Of a stretch of DNA of 12,633 nt, positions 6,047-11,481 are shown piece by piece (the first letter of the stretch is position 1; every line of letters begins with the position of its first letter). Source of the stretch: Nitrososphaerota archaeon (GTDB taxonomy: Archaea; Thermoproteota; Nitrososphaeria; Nitrososphaerales; UBA183); NCBI GenBank assembly GCA_029784825.1, contig JAFMAU010000053.1, positions 1 through 12,633 of the forward strand. Reading direction: 5' to 3'. Below the pieces are notes generated by a model, which saw nothing but the letters and a program-made list of their open reading frames with translations, made no database searches and was not told where the DNA came from. A program made the position numbers and the translations under genes.

Positions 6047-7231
6047 TTGAAGTTCAGCATCCGGGCCGCCCCGGAGGGCTCCGCGGCCGAGGCCCCGATT
6101 GTCCCCGAGCGGAAGGGACGCAGGGCAGCGGCGATGATCATCGCGGCTCTAATCCTCCTTTCAGCTTTCGTCGTGGCTGTCCCGTACCTCTCCGAGGGAC
6201 TCAGGCGGGGTTATTCGTTAGTCTCAGGACTGGAGGGCAGCGGGACGACGAACGGCGGCACGGTGACCGGGGGCTCGGGCGGCGGGTTCGTCACTTCGAC
6301 CAACTGCTCGAGCGTCGTGTCGGTCCGGCCGCTCACCTCGCCCAACATCAACGGAAGCGTGGCCACCATCTCGTATCCCAGTGACTACTGTGCCCTGGCC
6401 GAATACGCGCTCAACCAGATCAACGCGGATCGGGCGGCGAACGGCTCCAGCCCCGTCTCCCTGGGCTTCAACCAGGCCGCCCAGCAGCACGCCGATTCGA
6501 TGCTTTACTACGGCTACTTCGGTCACTATGACGTCCAGGGATACAAGCCCTACATGCGGTATTCGCTGCTGGGAGGCAGGGGAGCCGACTCCGAGAACGT
6601 CGCCTACCTGTCCTATTCGCTCCCGCACTACACCACGACCTCTGCCGTCGAGCAGGCGATCCAGTTCTTGGAACACTCCATGGTGTACAACGACGCGGCC
6701 TGCTGCAACAACGGCCACAGGTACAACATCCTCGACCCGCTCCACAACTTCGTCTCCATCGGCGTCGCCTACAACAGCACCCACGTCTTCTTCGACGAGG
6801 AGTTCGAGAATGACTACATCGCGCTCAACTTCACTACCACAGGTTCGTCAGGTTCAAACCCGTACTACGTCACCATGAGGGGGACGCCCATCCCGGGTAC
6901 CCCCAAGGCGGACTCGATCTACATAGGGTTCGACAGCACCCCCACGGCCCAGACAAGGAGCCAGCTCGACAGCGCGCCGCACGACTATGGCCCCGGCACC
7001 CTCGTCGGGGGCGTGCTCCCTCCCTCGGGCGTCTTCGGGGGGTGCGGCCAGTTCACCAGCGGGACCACAGTGTGCGCCGATGTATGGACCTTCAACCAGA
7101 GCGCCGTGAGCATATCGTTCTCGCTCGAGCCCTTCATCCGGAACTACGGGCCGGGGGTCTACACTGTCTACCTGATCACAGGGTCGAGCACCGACTCGGC
7201 GCTCACGACGATTTCGGTGTTCGTCCCCTAG
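6047..7231 (+). CDS. Membrane-anchored extracytoplasmic CAP/SCP-domain protein
   Basis: A 394-residue protein with a basic N-terminus, one signal-anchor helix (about 27-47), a Gly/Thr/Ser linker (62-85), a CAP (SCP/PR-1) domain (about 115-255) and a C-terminal beta-rich region (270-394). The four CAP cavity residues can be matched: H148 in QQHADSM, E183 in SENVAY, H224 in GHRYNIL and E251/E252 in FFDEEFE. Helix 1 carries the usual ALNQINADRAANG pattern. CAP proteins are secreted; roles vary (binding of lipids or metals, proposed proteolysis) and none can be assigned here. Cysteines at 87 and 115, 219-220, and 333 and 343 could form disulfides, as expected outside the cell. The C-terminal part, with an FNQSAVSISFSL stretch, looks like an extra beta-sandwich. 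The TTG start is supported by the TATA box 29 nt upstream. Its TAG stop overlaps that of the HIT gene in CTAG. Confidence 0.85.
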   Translation: MKFSIRAAPEGSAAEAPIVPERKGRRAAAMIIAALILLSAFVVAVPYLSEGLRRGYSLVSGLEGSGTTNGGTVTGGSGGGFVTSTNCSSVVSVRPLTSPNINGSVATISYPSDYCALAEYALNQINADRAANGSSPVSLGFNQAAQQHADSMLYYGYFGHYDVQGYKPYMRYSLLGGRGADSENVAYLSYSLPHYTTTSAVEQAIQFLEHSMVYNDAACCNNGHRYNILDPLHNFVSIGVAYNSTHVFFDEEFENDYIALNFTTTGSSGSNPYYVTMRGTPIPGTPKADSIYIGFDSTPTAQTRSQLDSAPHDYGPGTLVGGVLPPSGVFGGCGQFTSGTTVCADVWTFNQSAVSISFSLEPFIRNYGPGVYTVYLITGSSTDSALTTISVFVP

Positions 7232-7689
7232 CTCCTGGCCATCTCTGTCCTGATCAGGCGCGCAGTCTCTTCCATCTCAGCCGGAGCGAACCGCCTGCGG
7301 TCGGAGAACCTTCCCTTGTCCTCCATCTTGACCGGGATTACATGGACGTGCACGTGGGCCACAACCTGGTTGGCCGCTTCCCCGTTGTTCTGGACGAACC
7401 TGAACCCATCCGCCTCGACGGCTGTCACCACCGCCTTCGAGACCTTGGATGCCACCTGGAACAGGTCGGCGATGTCTGTCTCCTTCATGTCCCAGACAGT
7501 CTCGCCATGCTCCTTGGGACAAACCAGGGTGTGCCCCTTCGAGAACGGATAGATGTCTAGGAACGCTATGTGCCTGGCGTCTTCATAGACGACGTTGGAG
7601 GGCGCCTTCCGGGACACTATCTGGCAGAAGATGCAACTCTCGGGTCCCTCGTTGGGTGGCGACAGGGGGAGCCGCCTCGTCGGTTTCAT
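7228..7689 (-). CDS. HIT-family nucleotide hydrolase/transferase
   Basis: A histidine-triad protein of the Hint/HinT branch, which hydrolyses AMP-lysine-type phosphoramidates or related nucleotidyl adducts. With the ATG at 7689 it has 153 residues. A zinc-type CIFCQIV motif lies near residue 19, then the substrate-loop IYPFSKGHTLVCPKEH, and the catalytic triad block AHVHVHVIP near residues 111-119, whose middle His is the nucleophile. The frame runs on to a GTG at 7752, but the extra 21 residues are basic and un-HIT-like, and a TATA-like GTTTAC (7716-7721, minus strand) sits 30 nt upstream of the ATG, so I take the shorter protein. It shares its stop with the CAP gene through CTAG and is divergent from the 49-residue zinc ribbon. 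Confidence 0.9.
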   Translation of the reverse strand: MKPTRRLPLSPPNEGPESCIFCQIVSRKAPSNVVYEDARHIAFLDIYPFSKGHTLVCPKEHGETVWDMKETDIADLFQVASKVSKAVVTAVEADGFRFVQNNGEAANQVVAHVHVHVIPVKMEDKGRFSDRRRFAPAEMEETARLIRTEMARS

Positions 7690-7715
7690 CCCGGGTTTCT
7701 GTGCAGCAACTTCAC

Positions 7716-7721
7716 GTAAAC
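7716..7721 (-). promoter_or_regulatory. TATA-like box for the HIT gene
   Basis: GTTTAC on the minus strand, preceded by a purine-rich BRE-like GGAAAG, centred 30 nt upstream of the ATG at 7689. It decides the start of the HIT gene. Confidence 0.5.
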
Positions 7722-7738
7722 CTTTCCGCGGGGCCCTT

Positions 7739-7746
7739 CTTATTAC
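7739..7746 (+). promoter_or_regulatory. TATA-like box for the 49-residue zinc ribbon
   Basis: CTTATTAC is centred 30 nt upstream of the ATG at 7773 and supports that internal ATG as the start of a short leaderless gene. Confidence 0.5.
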
Positions 7747-7772
7747 ACGCACGGGGGCGCGGACGCCGTTTG

Positions 7773-7922
7773 ATGTGCGAGAGGTGTCACGCGGGCCAGA
7801 TGCTCGAATACGAGAAGCGACTCGGCCGCAGTGGCAAGGAGACTGTCATCAGGGGGCTCCGATGCGAGCGGTGCGGGTACGTCGAGCTCTCGGACGACGA
7901 CGCGATCTGGTCGGCGGTCTGA
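7773..7922 (+). CDS. 49-residue zinc-ribbon protein
   Basis: A very short gene at the 3' end of a longer open frame. The protein has cysteine pairs CERC at 2-5 and CERCG at 31-35, giving a two-knuckle ribbon with a 25-residue basic middle (YEKRLGRSGKETVIRGLR) and an acidic tail (SDDDAIW). The ATG at 7773 is chosen because of the TATA box 30 nt upstream, because both ribbon halves follow it directly, and because the frame upstream overlaps the HIT gene promoter and coding strand. The ribbon pattern resembles many small archaeal zinc proteins thought to bind nucleic acid or to be subunits of larger machines; the specific role is unknown. It ends 2 nt from the convergent peptidase stop. Confidence 0.6.
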   Translation: MCERCHAGQMLEYEKRLGRSGKETVIRGLRCERCGYVELSDDDAIWSAV

Positions 7923-7924
7923 CG

Positions 7925-8278
7925 TCAGAGGACGCCGCCCGCTGCCTTCCGGTAGGCTGCGATGAAGTCCAGGGCGAACCTGTCTGCCTGCTTCTCTGTC
8001 CCCCTGTGCTTCCCGCTCACCGACCTGAGGTGATGGTAGTATTCGTGTATCATGACGAAGGGCTCGTAGAGGTACTCTCGCTTCGCGGCGAGTATCTCCT
8101 TCCTGTTCTGAGAATATACCGCGGCGACCCGCTTCGTCCTGCCTTCGACCACTCCGACCCCGAGCTTGGGGACAGAGACCCCATACCACTTTGAGAGGAG
8201 CTTGATCGCCTCCTCCGGGTTCGAGTCCAATATCAGCGCGACGACATAGGCCTTCACTTTGTCCGGTGTCGTGTCCAA
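7925..8278 (-). CDS. Short HExxH zinc metallopeptidase-like protein (ImmA/IrrE-like)
   Basis: The 117-residue protein carries HEYYHH (78-83), an HExxH zinc site, followed 12 residues later by TEKQADRFALDFI (94-106). This second block matches the E-x-x-A-[DN]-x-F-A element that gives the third ligand (E95) in ImmA/IrrE/COG2856-type peptidases. The N-terminal 70 residues form a small helix-strand domain (PEEAIKLLSKWYGVSVPKLG) usual before the active site in this group. Known members cleave repressors or anti-sigma-like proteins, but most of those lie next to an HTH partner and none is adjacent here, so the target is unknown. The start is TTG at 8278, with CTTAAG (8303-8308) about 28 nt upstream. 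The nested inverted repeat at 8308-8386 begins at this box, so promoter and hairpin may interact. Confidence 0.75.
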   Translation of the reverse strand: MDTTPDKVKAYVVALILDSNPEEAIKLLSKWYGVSVPKLGVGVVEGRTKRVAAVYSQNRKEILAAKREYLYEPFVMIHEYYHHLRSVSGKHRGTEKQADRFALDFIAAYRKAAGGVL

Positions 8279-8302
8279 TGGGCTTTCGGCTATCCCCGGT
8301 CA

Positions 8303-8308
8303 CTTAAG
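8303..8308 (-). promoter_or_regulatory. TATA-like box for the HExxH peptidase
   Basis: CTTAAG is centred about 28 nt upstream of the TTG at 8278. Its last base is the first base of the outer arm of the nested inverted repeat. Confidence 0.4.
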
Positions 8309-8386
8309 ACATCGCGTCTTGTGCTCGCAGTTGAGCCTTTGGTCAGCAATCGTTGATTCCCCTGTTCAACTGCGGCTGGCGATGTC
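8308..8386. repeat. Nested perfect inverted repeats: candidate structured RNA or cruciform
   Basis: The outer arms GACATCGC (8308-8315) and GCGATGTC (8379-8386) are perfect complements, as are the inner arms CGCAGTTGA (8326-8334) and TCAACTGCG (8366-8374). Left and right connectors are 10 and 4 nt; the 31-nt apical loop can form a further small hairpin (CAA-TCG-TTG). All pairs are Watson-Crick, so either strand could fold into a two-helix rod. It lies between the DUF4430 gene end and the peptidase promoter in the longest non-coding stretch of the window. It could be a transcript 3' element, a small RNA, a protein-binding site or a mobile-element relic. I found no fit to a tRNA or to box C/D layout. 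Confidence 0.55.
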
Positions 8387-8519
8387 ACAGGGCCATGAAC
8401 AGGCGCAGCAGGCACATCAGGCTCGACGGGCCGAAGGGAATGAGGTTCAGGGGACCGCCTTCTCTGTTTTCCGTCGGCTGACCGAAATCTCGATGATTGC
8501 GCTCGAGGGTGTCCGTGCC
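8387..8519. other. Non-coding remainder of the intergenic stretch
   Basis: Apart from the inverted repeats on its left, this stretch holds no gene I can support. In the frame of the upstream minus-strand gene it is open for 44 codons after that gene's TAG and ends at TGA (8385-8387) with a hydrophobic tail; see the separate finding. Confidence 0.4.
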
Positions 8520-9206
8520 CTAGGGCGTGCACGCCGGGTTGAAGCTGGCATCGTAGCCGCATAGGGTCCACGCCAATACCGTCCCGTTCACCACCTGAAG
8601 CTGATCGGAGCCGCTTTCGGACGGAGCCCACCCGCCGTTGGAGAACTCCCAGATGAACCAAGCGGTGCTCGAAGTCTGGTTGACCCCGTTGATTCCTGTC
8701 ACGAAATGCTCTCCGTACTGAGGATACCACGTCGCCTGGACGTCTCCTCGCAGCAGCACCAGGGTGACCACGTACCCATTCCACCCTGGCTGGGCCGTGG
8801 AGTCGTTGTACCACCTGCTCGTCCCGTTGCCGTAGTCTACCAGCATGTGCACGTTGTAGACCAGCGCCCTGTGGCCGTATCCATTCGCAAGCGCCTGGTA
8901 CGACGACCAGAGCGAAGCGAGGTCGGACGCAGCGGTGCGATAGGCGGGGGTGCTCGTGTTCAGGTTCGACACCGCGCCGGCGAGCAGGGAGAGCGTCTGG
9001 TTGTAGTAGCCAAGACTGTAGTTGTAGAGCGAGAGGAGGGAGTTGTAGTTGGCGAGCGCCAGGGACAGTTCGGTCTGGTGCTTCATGTCGAGCGACTTTT
9101 CCTGCTGGTATTCGCCGAAGTACACCGCCGCCAGGGAAGAACTGACCAGAAGGAATGCTACGAGCACCACGGCCACCCCATAGAAGACAGGCTTGGTGAC
9201 GGTCAA
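8520..9206 (-). CDS. Membrane-anchored DUF4430 (transcobalamin C-terminal-like) protein
   Basis: A 228-residue protein with an N-terminal membrane helix (about 9-29), an extracytoplasmic helical or stalk region rich in Tyr, Asn and Ser (30-112), and a C-terminal domain that fits DUF4430. The matching parts are VHMLVDYGNGT (119-129), HFVTGINGV (167-175), the WFIWEFSNGGW block (183-193) and a final QVVNGTVLAWTLCGYD (204-219), the same order of strands as in the beta-grasp domain of transcobalamin-like proteins. Such domains bind corrinoids or present ligands outside the cell. C216 and C226 could form a disulfide. The start is TTG, and TTGA overlaps it with the stop of the upstream S-component gene, so the two are translationally coupled. 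I infer that it feeds a substrate to that S-component. DUF4430 assignment is by eye. Confidence 0.68.
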   Translation of the reverse strand: MTVTKPVFYGVAVVLVAFLLVSSSLAAVYFGEYQQEKSLDMKHQTELSLALANYNSLLSLYNYSLGYYNQTLSLLAGAVSNLNTSTPAYRTAASDLASLWSSYQALANGYGHRALVYNVHMLVDYGNGTSRWYNDSTAQPGWNGYVVTLVLLRGDVQATWYPQYGEHFVTGINGVNQTSSTAWFIWEFSNGGWAPSESGSDQLQVVNGTVLAWTLCGYDASFNPACTP

Positions 9207-9751
9207 TGGACCCTCCTGAGCCTCGGCATGATCAGAAGGGACGCGGGGGCAAGAAACGTACCGAGGGCGAAGTCAGCCAGCTCGTGCGCCATGGGGACTG
9301 GAAAGACGAAGCCAGCCAGCTCGACCGTGAGGAGCTGCGACAGACTCAAGCCGGGACCGAACCAGATCAGAGCGGTCGCCGCATTGGCCGCGAAGTCCCA
9401 TACGAAGGCGCAGATGGCAAGCGTCGCGCCGATGAAGAACGCCACCGGATAGGGGCTGGCTCCATCGGTCCGCCACATCTTCGACGCCCCCCACCCTGCC
9501 AGTGCGAAGATTAGTTCCCCTCCGACAAGAAACGGGGTGATCGCGCCTGCGGGGCCCCAGGGGCTTACGACACTCCACACCGCCTCTGACACCACCGCCA
9601 CGGCGGCTCCCTGCCTGAAGCCGTAGACGAAGGCGACCATGAAGACGACGGCGTCCAGGAGCTTGAAGCTCACGAAGGGTGCCAGCACGAAGTCCGTCCC
9701 CACGATGAGGGCGCTGAAGACTGCGACAACTGCGACGTCCGTCTTTCGCAT
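9203..9751 (-). CDS. ECF transporter S-component (vitamin uptake), possibly corrinoid
   Basis: A 182-residue membrane protein with six hydrophobic segments (about 6-24, 30-45, 48-63, 69-91, 102-131, 155-176). It shows S-component features: small residues AVFSALIVG in helix 1 for docking on EcfT, a PWGPAGAITPFLVGG loop (64-78), and strong helix-helix Gly/Ala patterning. S-components bind vitamins and use a shared ATPase/EcfT module, absent here. The substrate is not proven by sequence; the co-transcribed DUF4430 protein points to a corrinoid. The ATG at 9751 has a TATA box (CTTATAT, 9781-9787, minus strand) 32 nt upstream. Between box and ATG lies the inverted repeat TGGCTGG/CCAGCCA, so transcription is probably regulated, perhaps by the divergent wHTH protein. 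Confidence 0.72.
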   Translation of the reverse strand: MRKTDVAVVAVFSALIVGTDFVLAPFVSFKLLDAVVFMVAFVYGFRQGAAVAVVSEAVWSVVSPWGPAGAITPFLVGGELIFALAGWGASKMWRTDGASPYPVAFFIGATLAICAFVWDFAANAATALIWFGPGLSLSQLLTVELAGFVFPVPMAHELADFALGTFLAPASLLIMPRLRRVH

Positions 9752-9773
9752 GGCTGGTTGGATTATCCAGCCA
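9751..9773. promoter_or_regulatory. Candidate operator: perfect 7-bp inverted repeat at the S-component start
   Basis: TGGCTGG (9751-9757) and CCAGCCA (9767-9773) are perfect complements around a 9-nt spacer, lying between the TATA box and the ATG of the S-component gene. A protein bound there would block initiation; as RNA it would be a 5' hairpin holding the start codon. Confidence 0.5.
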
Positions 9774-9780
9774 GACGAGA

Positions 9781-9787
9781 TATAAGC
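9781..9787 (-). promoter_or_regulatory. TATA box of the S-component/DUF4430 operon
   Basis: CTTATAT on the minus strand, in GC-rich surroundings, centred 32 nt upstream of the ATG at 9751. Confidence 0.6.
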
Positions 9788-9822
9788 TCTCCGTAGCCAA
9801 GTTTCTTGACAAGACGGAACTG

Positions 9823-9829
9823 GTTATAG
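9823..9829 (+). promoter_or_regulatory. TATA box of the DUF4443 regulator gene
   Basis: GTTATAG is centred about 25 nt upstream of the ATG at 9851, implying a leaderless message. GGTT (9822-9825) and AACC (9832-9835) flank it as a weak inverted repeat, and the palindrome GACCGGTC (9843-9850) abuts the ATG. Confidence 0.5.
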
Positions 9830-9850
9830 AGAACCCAACCACGACCGGTC

Positions 9851-10474
9851 ATGTTGACCGGGGTCAACGAAGTGCTGAGGGCCGTTGAAAGGCGGGAACA
9901 GGGGCCGTCCCCGGGCTTCACCAGGGAGCACACGCTCCTCGCATTCCTGACTCTTGGTGCTTCGAAGTCAATGGGAAGGCAGACCCTGGCCGCCGAGTCT
10001 GGCCTTGGGGAGGGTTCCATGAGGACGATACTGAAGAAGTTCCGAAGGGCCCACCTGGTCGAGATCGGCTCGGCCGGGATACGGCTCGCCGACGCCGGCA
10101 TCCGCGCCAATCAGGCGATCCTGAAGGCGCTCACCCCACCAGTGGTCCTGCAGGGTTCGACGCTCACCCTGGGGAAGAAGCAGGCCGGGACCCTCGTCAG
10201 GTCGGCCGGGGGGTCGGTTTCAAGCGGAATCCAACAGCGGGACGCTGCCATCAGGTTCGGTGCAGACGGAGCCACGACCTATGTGTACAGAGGGGGAAAG
10301 TTCACCGTGCCGGGAGAGTCGTCCGACTGTGAGAGGGACTTTCCAAGCAAGACATGGTCAACACTCCGTGGGGAGTTCGGCCCCAGCAGCGGAGATGCCA
10401 TCATCGTCTGCGGGGCAAGGGATGAAACGACGGCCAAGCTGGGTGCCCTTTCAGCAGCCCTGACGCTGCTGTAG
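9851..10474 (+). CDS. Winged-helix transcriptional regulator with DUF4443-type C-terminal domain
   Basis: A 207-residue protein. The N-terminus holds a winged helix (about 22-85): PSPGFTREHTLLAFLTL, then GRQTLAAESGLGEGSMRTILKKFRR (42-66), a clear helix-turn-helix with recognition helix GEGSMRTILKKF, then a wing (VEIGSAGIRLADAG). The C-terminal part (about 95-207) matches the DUF4443 pattern QQRDAAIRFGADGATTYVYRGGKFTVPG (128-155) and ends with a GDAIIVCGA strand and an Ala-rich helix, probably a small-ligand sensor. Proteins of this layout occur widely in Thaumarchaeota and Crenarchaeota; their ligand is not known to me. It is divergent from the S-component/DUF4430 operon, so I infer it regulates that operon and itself. 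Its TAG stop directly abuts the stop of the convergent Fe-S protein gene. Confidence 0.75.
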   Translation: MLTGVNEVLRAVERREQGPSPGFTREHTLLAFLTLGASKSMGRQTLAAESGLGEGSMRTILKKFRRAHLVEIGSAGIRLADAGIRANQAILKALTPPVVLQGSTLTLGKKQAGTLVRSAGGSVSSGIQQRDAAIRFGADGATTYVYRGGKFTVPGESSDCERDFPSKTWSTLRGEFGPSSGDAIIVCGARDETTAKLGALSAALTLL

Positions 10475-10819
10475 TCACGCCTTCTGGGTCTGCTGCGCCG
10501 TCGAGGCTTCGGGACCGGCCGCCGCCTTGTTCACCTGCCTGTTGATGGCGTCCGCGAAATAGTGTCCGGTGACGACGACCTTCACCGACTTCACTCCCTT
10601 GACCTGAGCCAGGCCGTCCTTCAGGTCCTGCGAAATCTTGAGGGCGAACACCGGCGGGCAGAACTGGGTCGTAGCATGGTACTCCACGTTGACGTCCCCG
10701 TCCTTGATATCAAGCTTGTCGATGAGGTTCATCTCCACTATGGGCATCCCGATTTCAGGGTCCACCACTTTCGAAATCGTCCTCTGGACCTCCCTCACAT
10801 CGACCTGATCGGCTGACAT
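10475..10819 (-). CDS. MIP18/DUF59-family iron-sulfur assembly protein
   Basis: A 114-residue protein of the MIP18 (SufT/PaaD-like) family, which helps assemble Fe-S clusters on target proteins. It has the expected VVDPEIGMPIVEMNLID (18-34), a central strand DVNVEYHATTQFCPP (42-56) with conserved C54, then the KVVVTGHYFA region (80-89). The C-terminal tail (95-114) is a low-complexity Ala/Gln/Thr stretch. No other suf or isc gene is adjacent, which is normal for solitary archaeal copies. The ATG at 10819 has a TATA-like CTTTTAG (10849-10855, minus strand) about 33 nt upstream. It is divergent from the O-methyltransferase at 10912. Confidence 0.88.
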   Translation of the reverse strand: MSADQVDVREVQRTISKVVDPEIGMPIVEMNLIDKLDIKDGDVNVEYHATTQFCPPVFALKISQDLKDGLAQVKGVKSVKVVVTGHYFADAINRQVNKAAAGPEASTAQQTQKA

Positions 10820-10848
10820 GAAACGACCGTCAATTCTGGTCTCCGCTA

Positions 10849-10855
10849 CTAAAAG
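10849..10855 (-). promoter_or_regulatory. TATA-like box of the MIP18-family gene
   Basis: CTTTTAG on the minus strand is centred about 33 nt before the ATG at 10819. Confidence 0.45.
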
Positions 10856-10880
10856 ATTGTCCCCCGACTCCGACCGACAT

Positions 10881-10887
10881 CTTTACA
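10881..10887 (+). promoter_or_regulatory. TATA-like box of the O-methyltransferase gene
   Basis: CTTTACA is centred 28 nt upstream of the GTG at 10912. A nearer ATG at 10891 is closed after seven codons, so the box supports the GTG start. Confidence 0.45.
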
Positions 10888-10911
10888 GCGCATGAAGGTG
10901 GCCGGCGTCGG

Positions 10912-11481
10912 GTGAAGCCCGAGGAGGTGCTGGCCTCGATCGAATCTGCCGCCCCGGGCCGGGGTTGGCCGATCATCGGTCCCAAGCGCGGGATGATTCT
11001 GGACGACGTGATCAGAGAGCACCGACCAGCAAAAATCCTGGAGGTGGGGACCAACGTGGGCTACAGCGCCATCAGGATGGCGAGGCACCTGAAAGCAGGC
11101 GAGAAGGTCACATGCGTAGAGATCAGCGAGGACATGGCGGCGCTGGCCCGCTCCAACTTTGCGAAGGCGGGGGTCTCAGACCGCGTGGAAGTCGTCGTCG
11201 GCGACGCCCTGCAAGTCCTCCCGACCCTCGGCGGCTCGTTCGATATGGTCTTCCTGGACGCGGTCAAAGTCGACTACCTGACCTACCTGAAGTCCGTCGA
11301 ACGCCTGCTGCACAAGGGGAGCGTCGTGGTGGCGGACAATGTCAAGTCGTTCGGGAGTGAGATGAAGCCCTACCTGGACTACGTCAGGCGCTCCGGAGCG
11401 TACTCCAGCGCCTACAGGGAAGCGCCGCCGAACTGGGGGACGGGCGCCGGGGATGCGGTCGAGATTAGCGTCAGGCTCTGA
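10912..11481 (+). CDS. Metal-dependent O-methyltransferase (COMT-like, class I)
   Basis: A 189-residue SAM-dependent methyltransferase of the catechol/caffeoyl-CoA type. Motif I is KILEVGTNVGYSA (41-53), the strand-2 acid is VEIS (69-72) and the acidic adenine-site loop is VGDALQVL (96-103). FLDAVKVDY (114-122) supplies metal ligand D116 and probably the catalytic lysine K119. ADNV (141-144) supplies metal ligands D142 and N143, as in rat COMT (D141/D169/N170). The protein is shorter than typical members (about 210-220) but complete. The methyl acceptor, probably a vicinal diol, is unknown. The start is GTG at 10912, chosen for the TATA-like box 28 nt upstream. It overlaps the convergent oxidoreductase gene by 11 bp at the 3' end. 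Confidence 0.85.
   Translation: MKPEEVLASIESAAPGRGWPIIGPKRGMILDDVIREHRPAKILEVGTNVGYSAIRMARHLKAGEKVTCVEISEDMAALARSNFAKAGVSDRVEVVVGDALQVLPTLGGSFDMVFLDAVKVDYLTYLKSVERLLHKGSVVVADNVKSFGSEMKPYLDYVRRSGAYSSAYREAPPNWGTGAGDAVEISVRL

Noticed and set aside
6381..6878. 165-residue plus-strand frame inside the CAP gene
   Set aside because: Thr/Ser/Arg-rich frame-shifted shadow of the CAP domain.
8308..8386. tRNA gene in the nested inverted repeat (length ~79 nt, TTCAACT resembling a T-loop)
   Set aside because: With TTCAACT as the T-loop, neither the T-stem nor the acceptor stem pairs, and there is no D arm; the actual helices are 8 and 9 bp on one axis.
8478..8500. Box C/D sRNA (CTGA followed by GATGAT)
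   Set aside because: Only one internal D'/C'-like pair; no terminal C and D boxes with proper spacing.
8520..8522. TAG as a pyrrolysine codon in the DUF4430 gene
   Set aside because: TAG ends most genes in this window and no pylTSBCD genes are seen; the open extension has simpler explanations.
8706..9452. 248-residue plus-strand frame antisense to the DUF4430 and S-component genes
   Set aside because: Arg/Val/His-rich shadow spanning two genes that show membrane helices and family motifs on the other strand.
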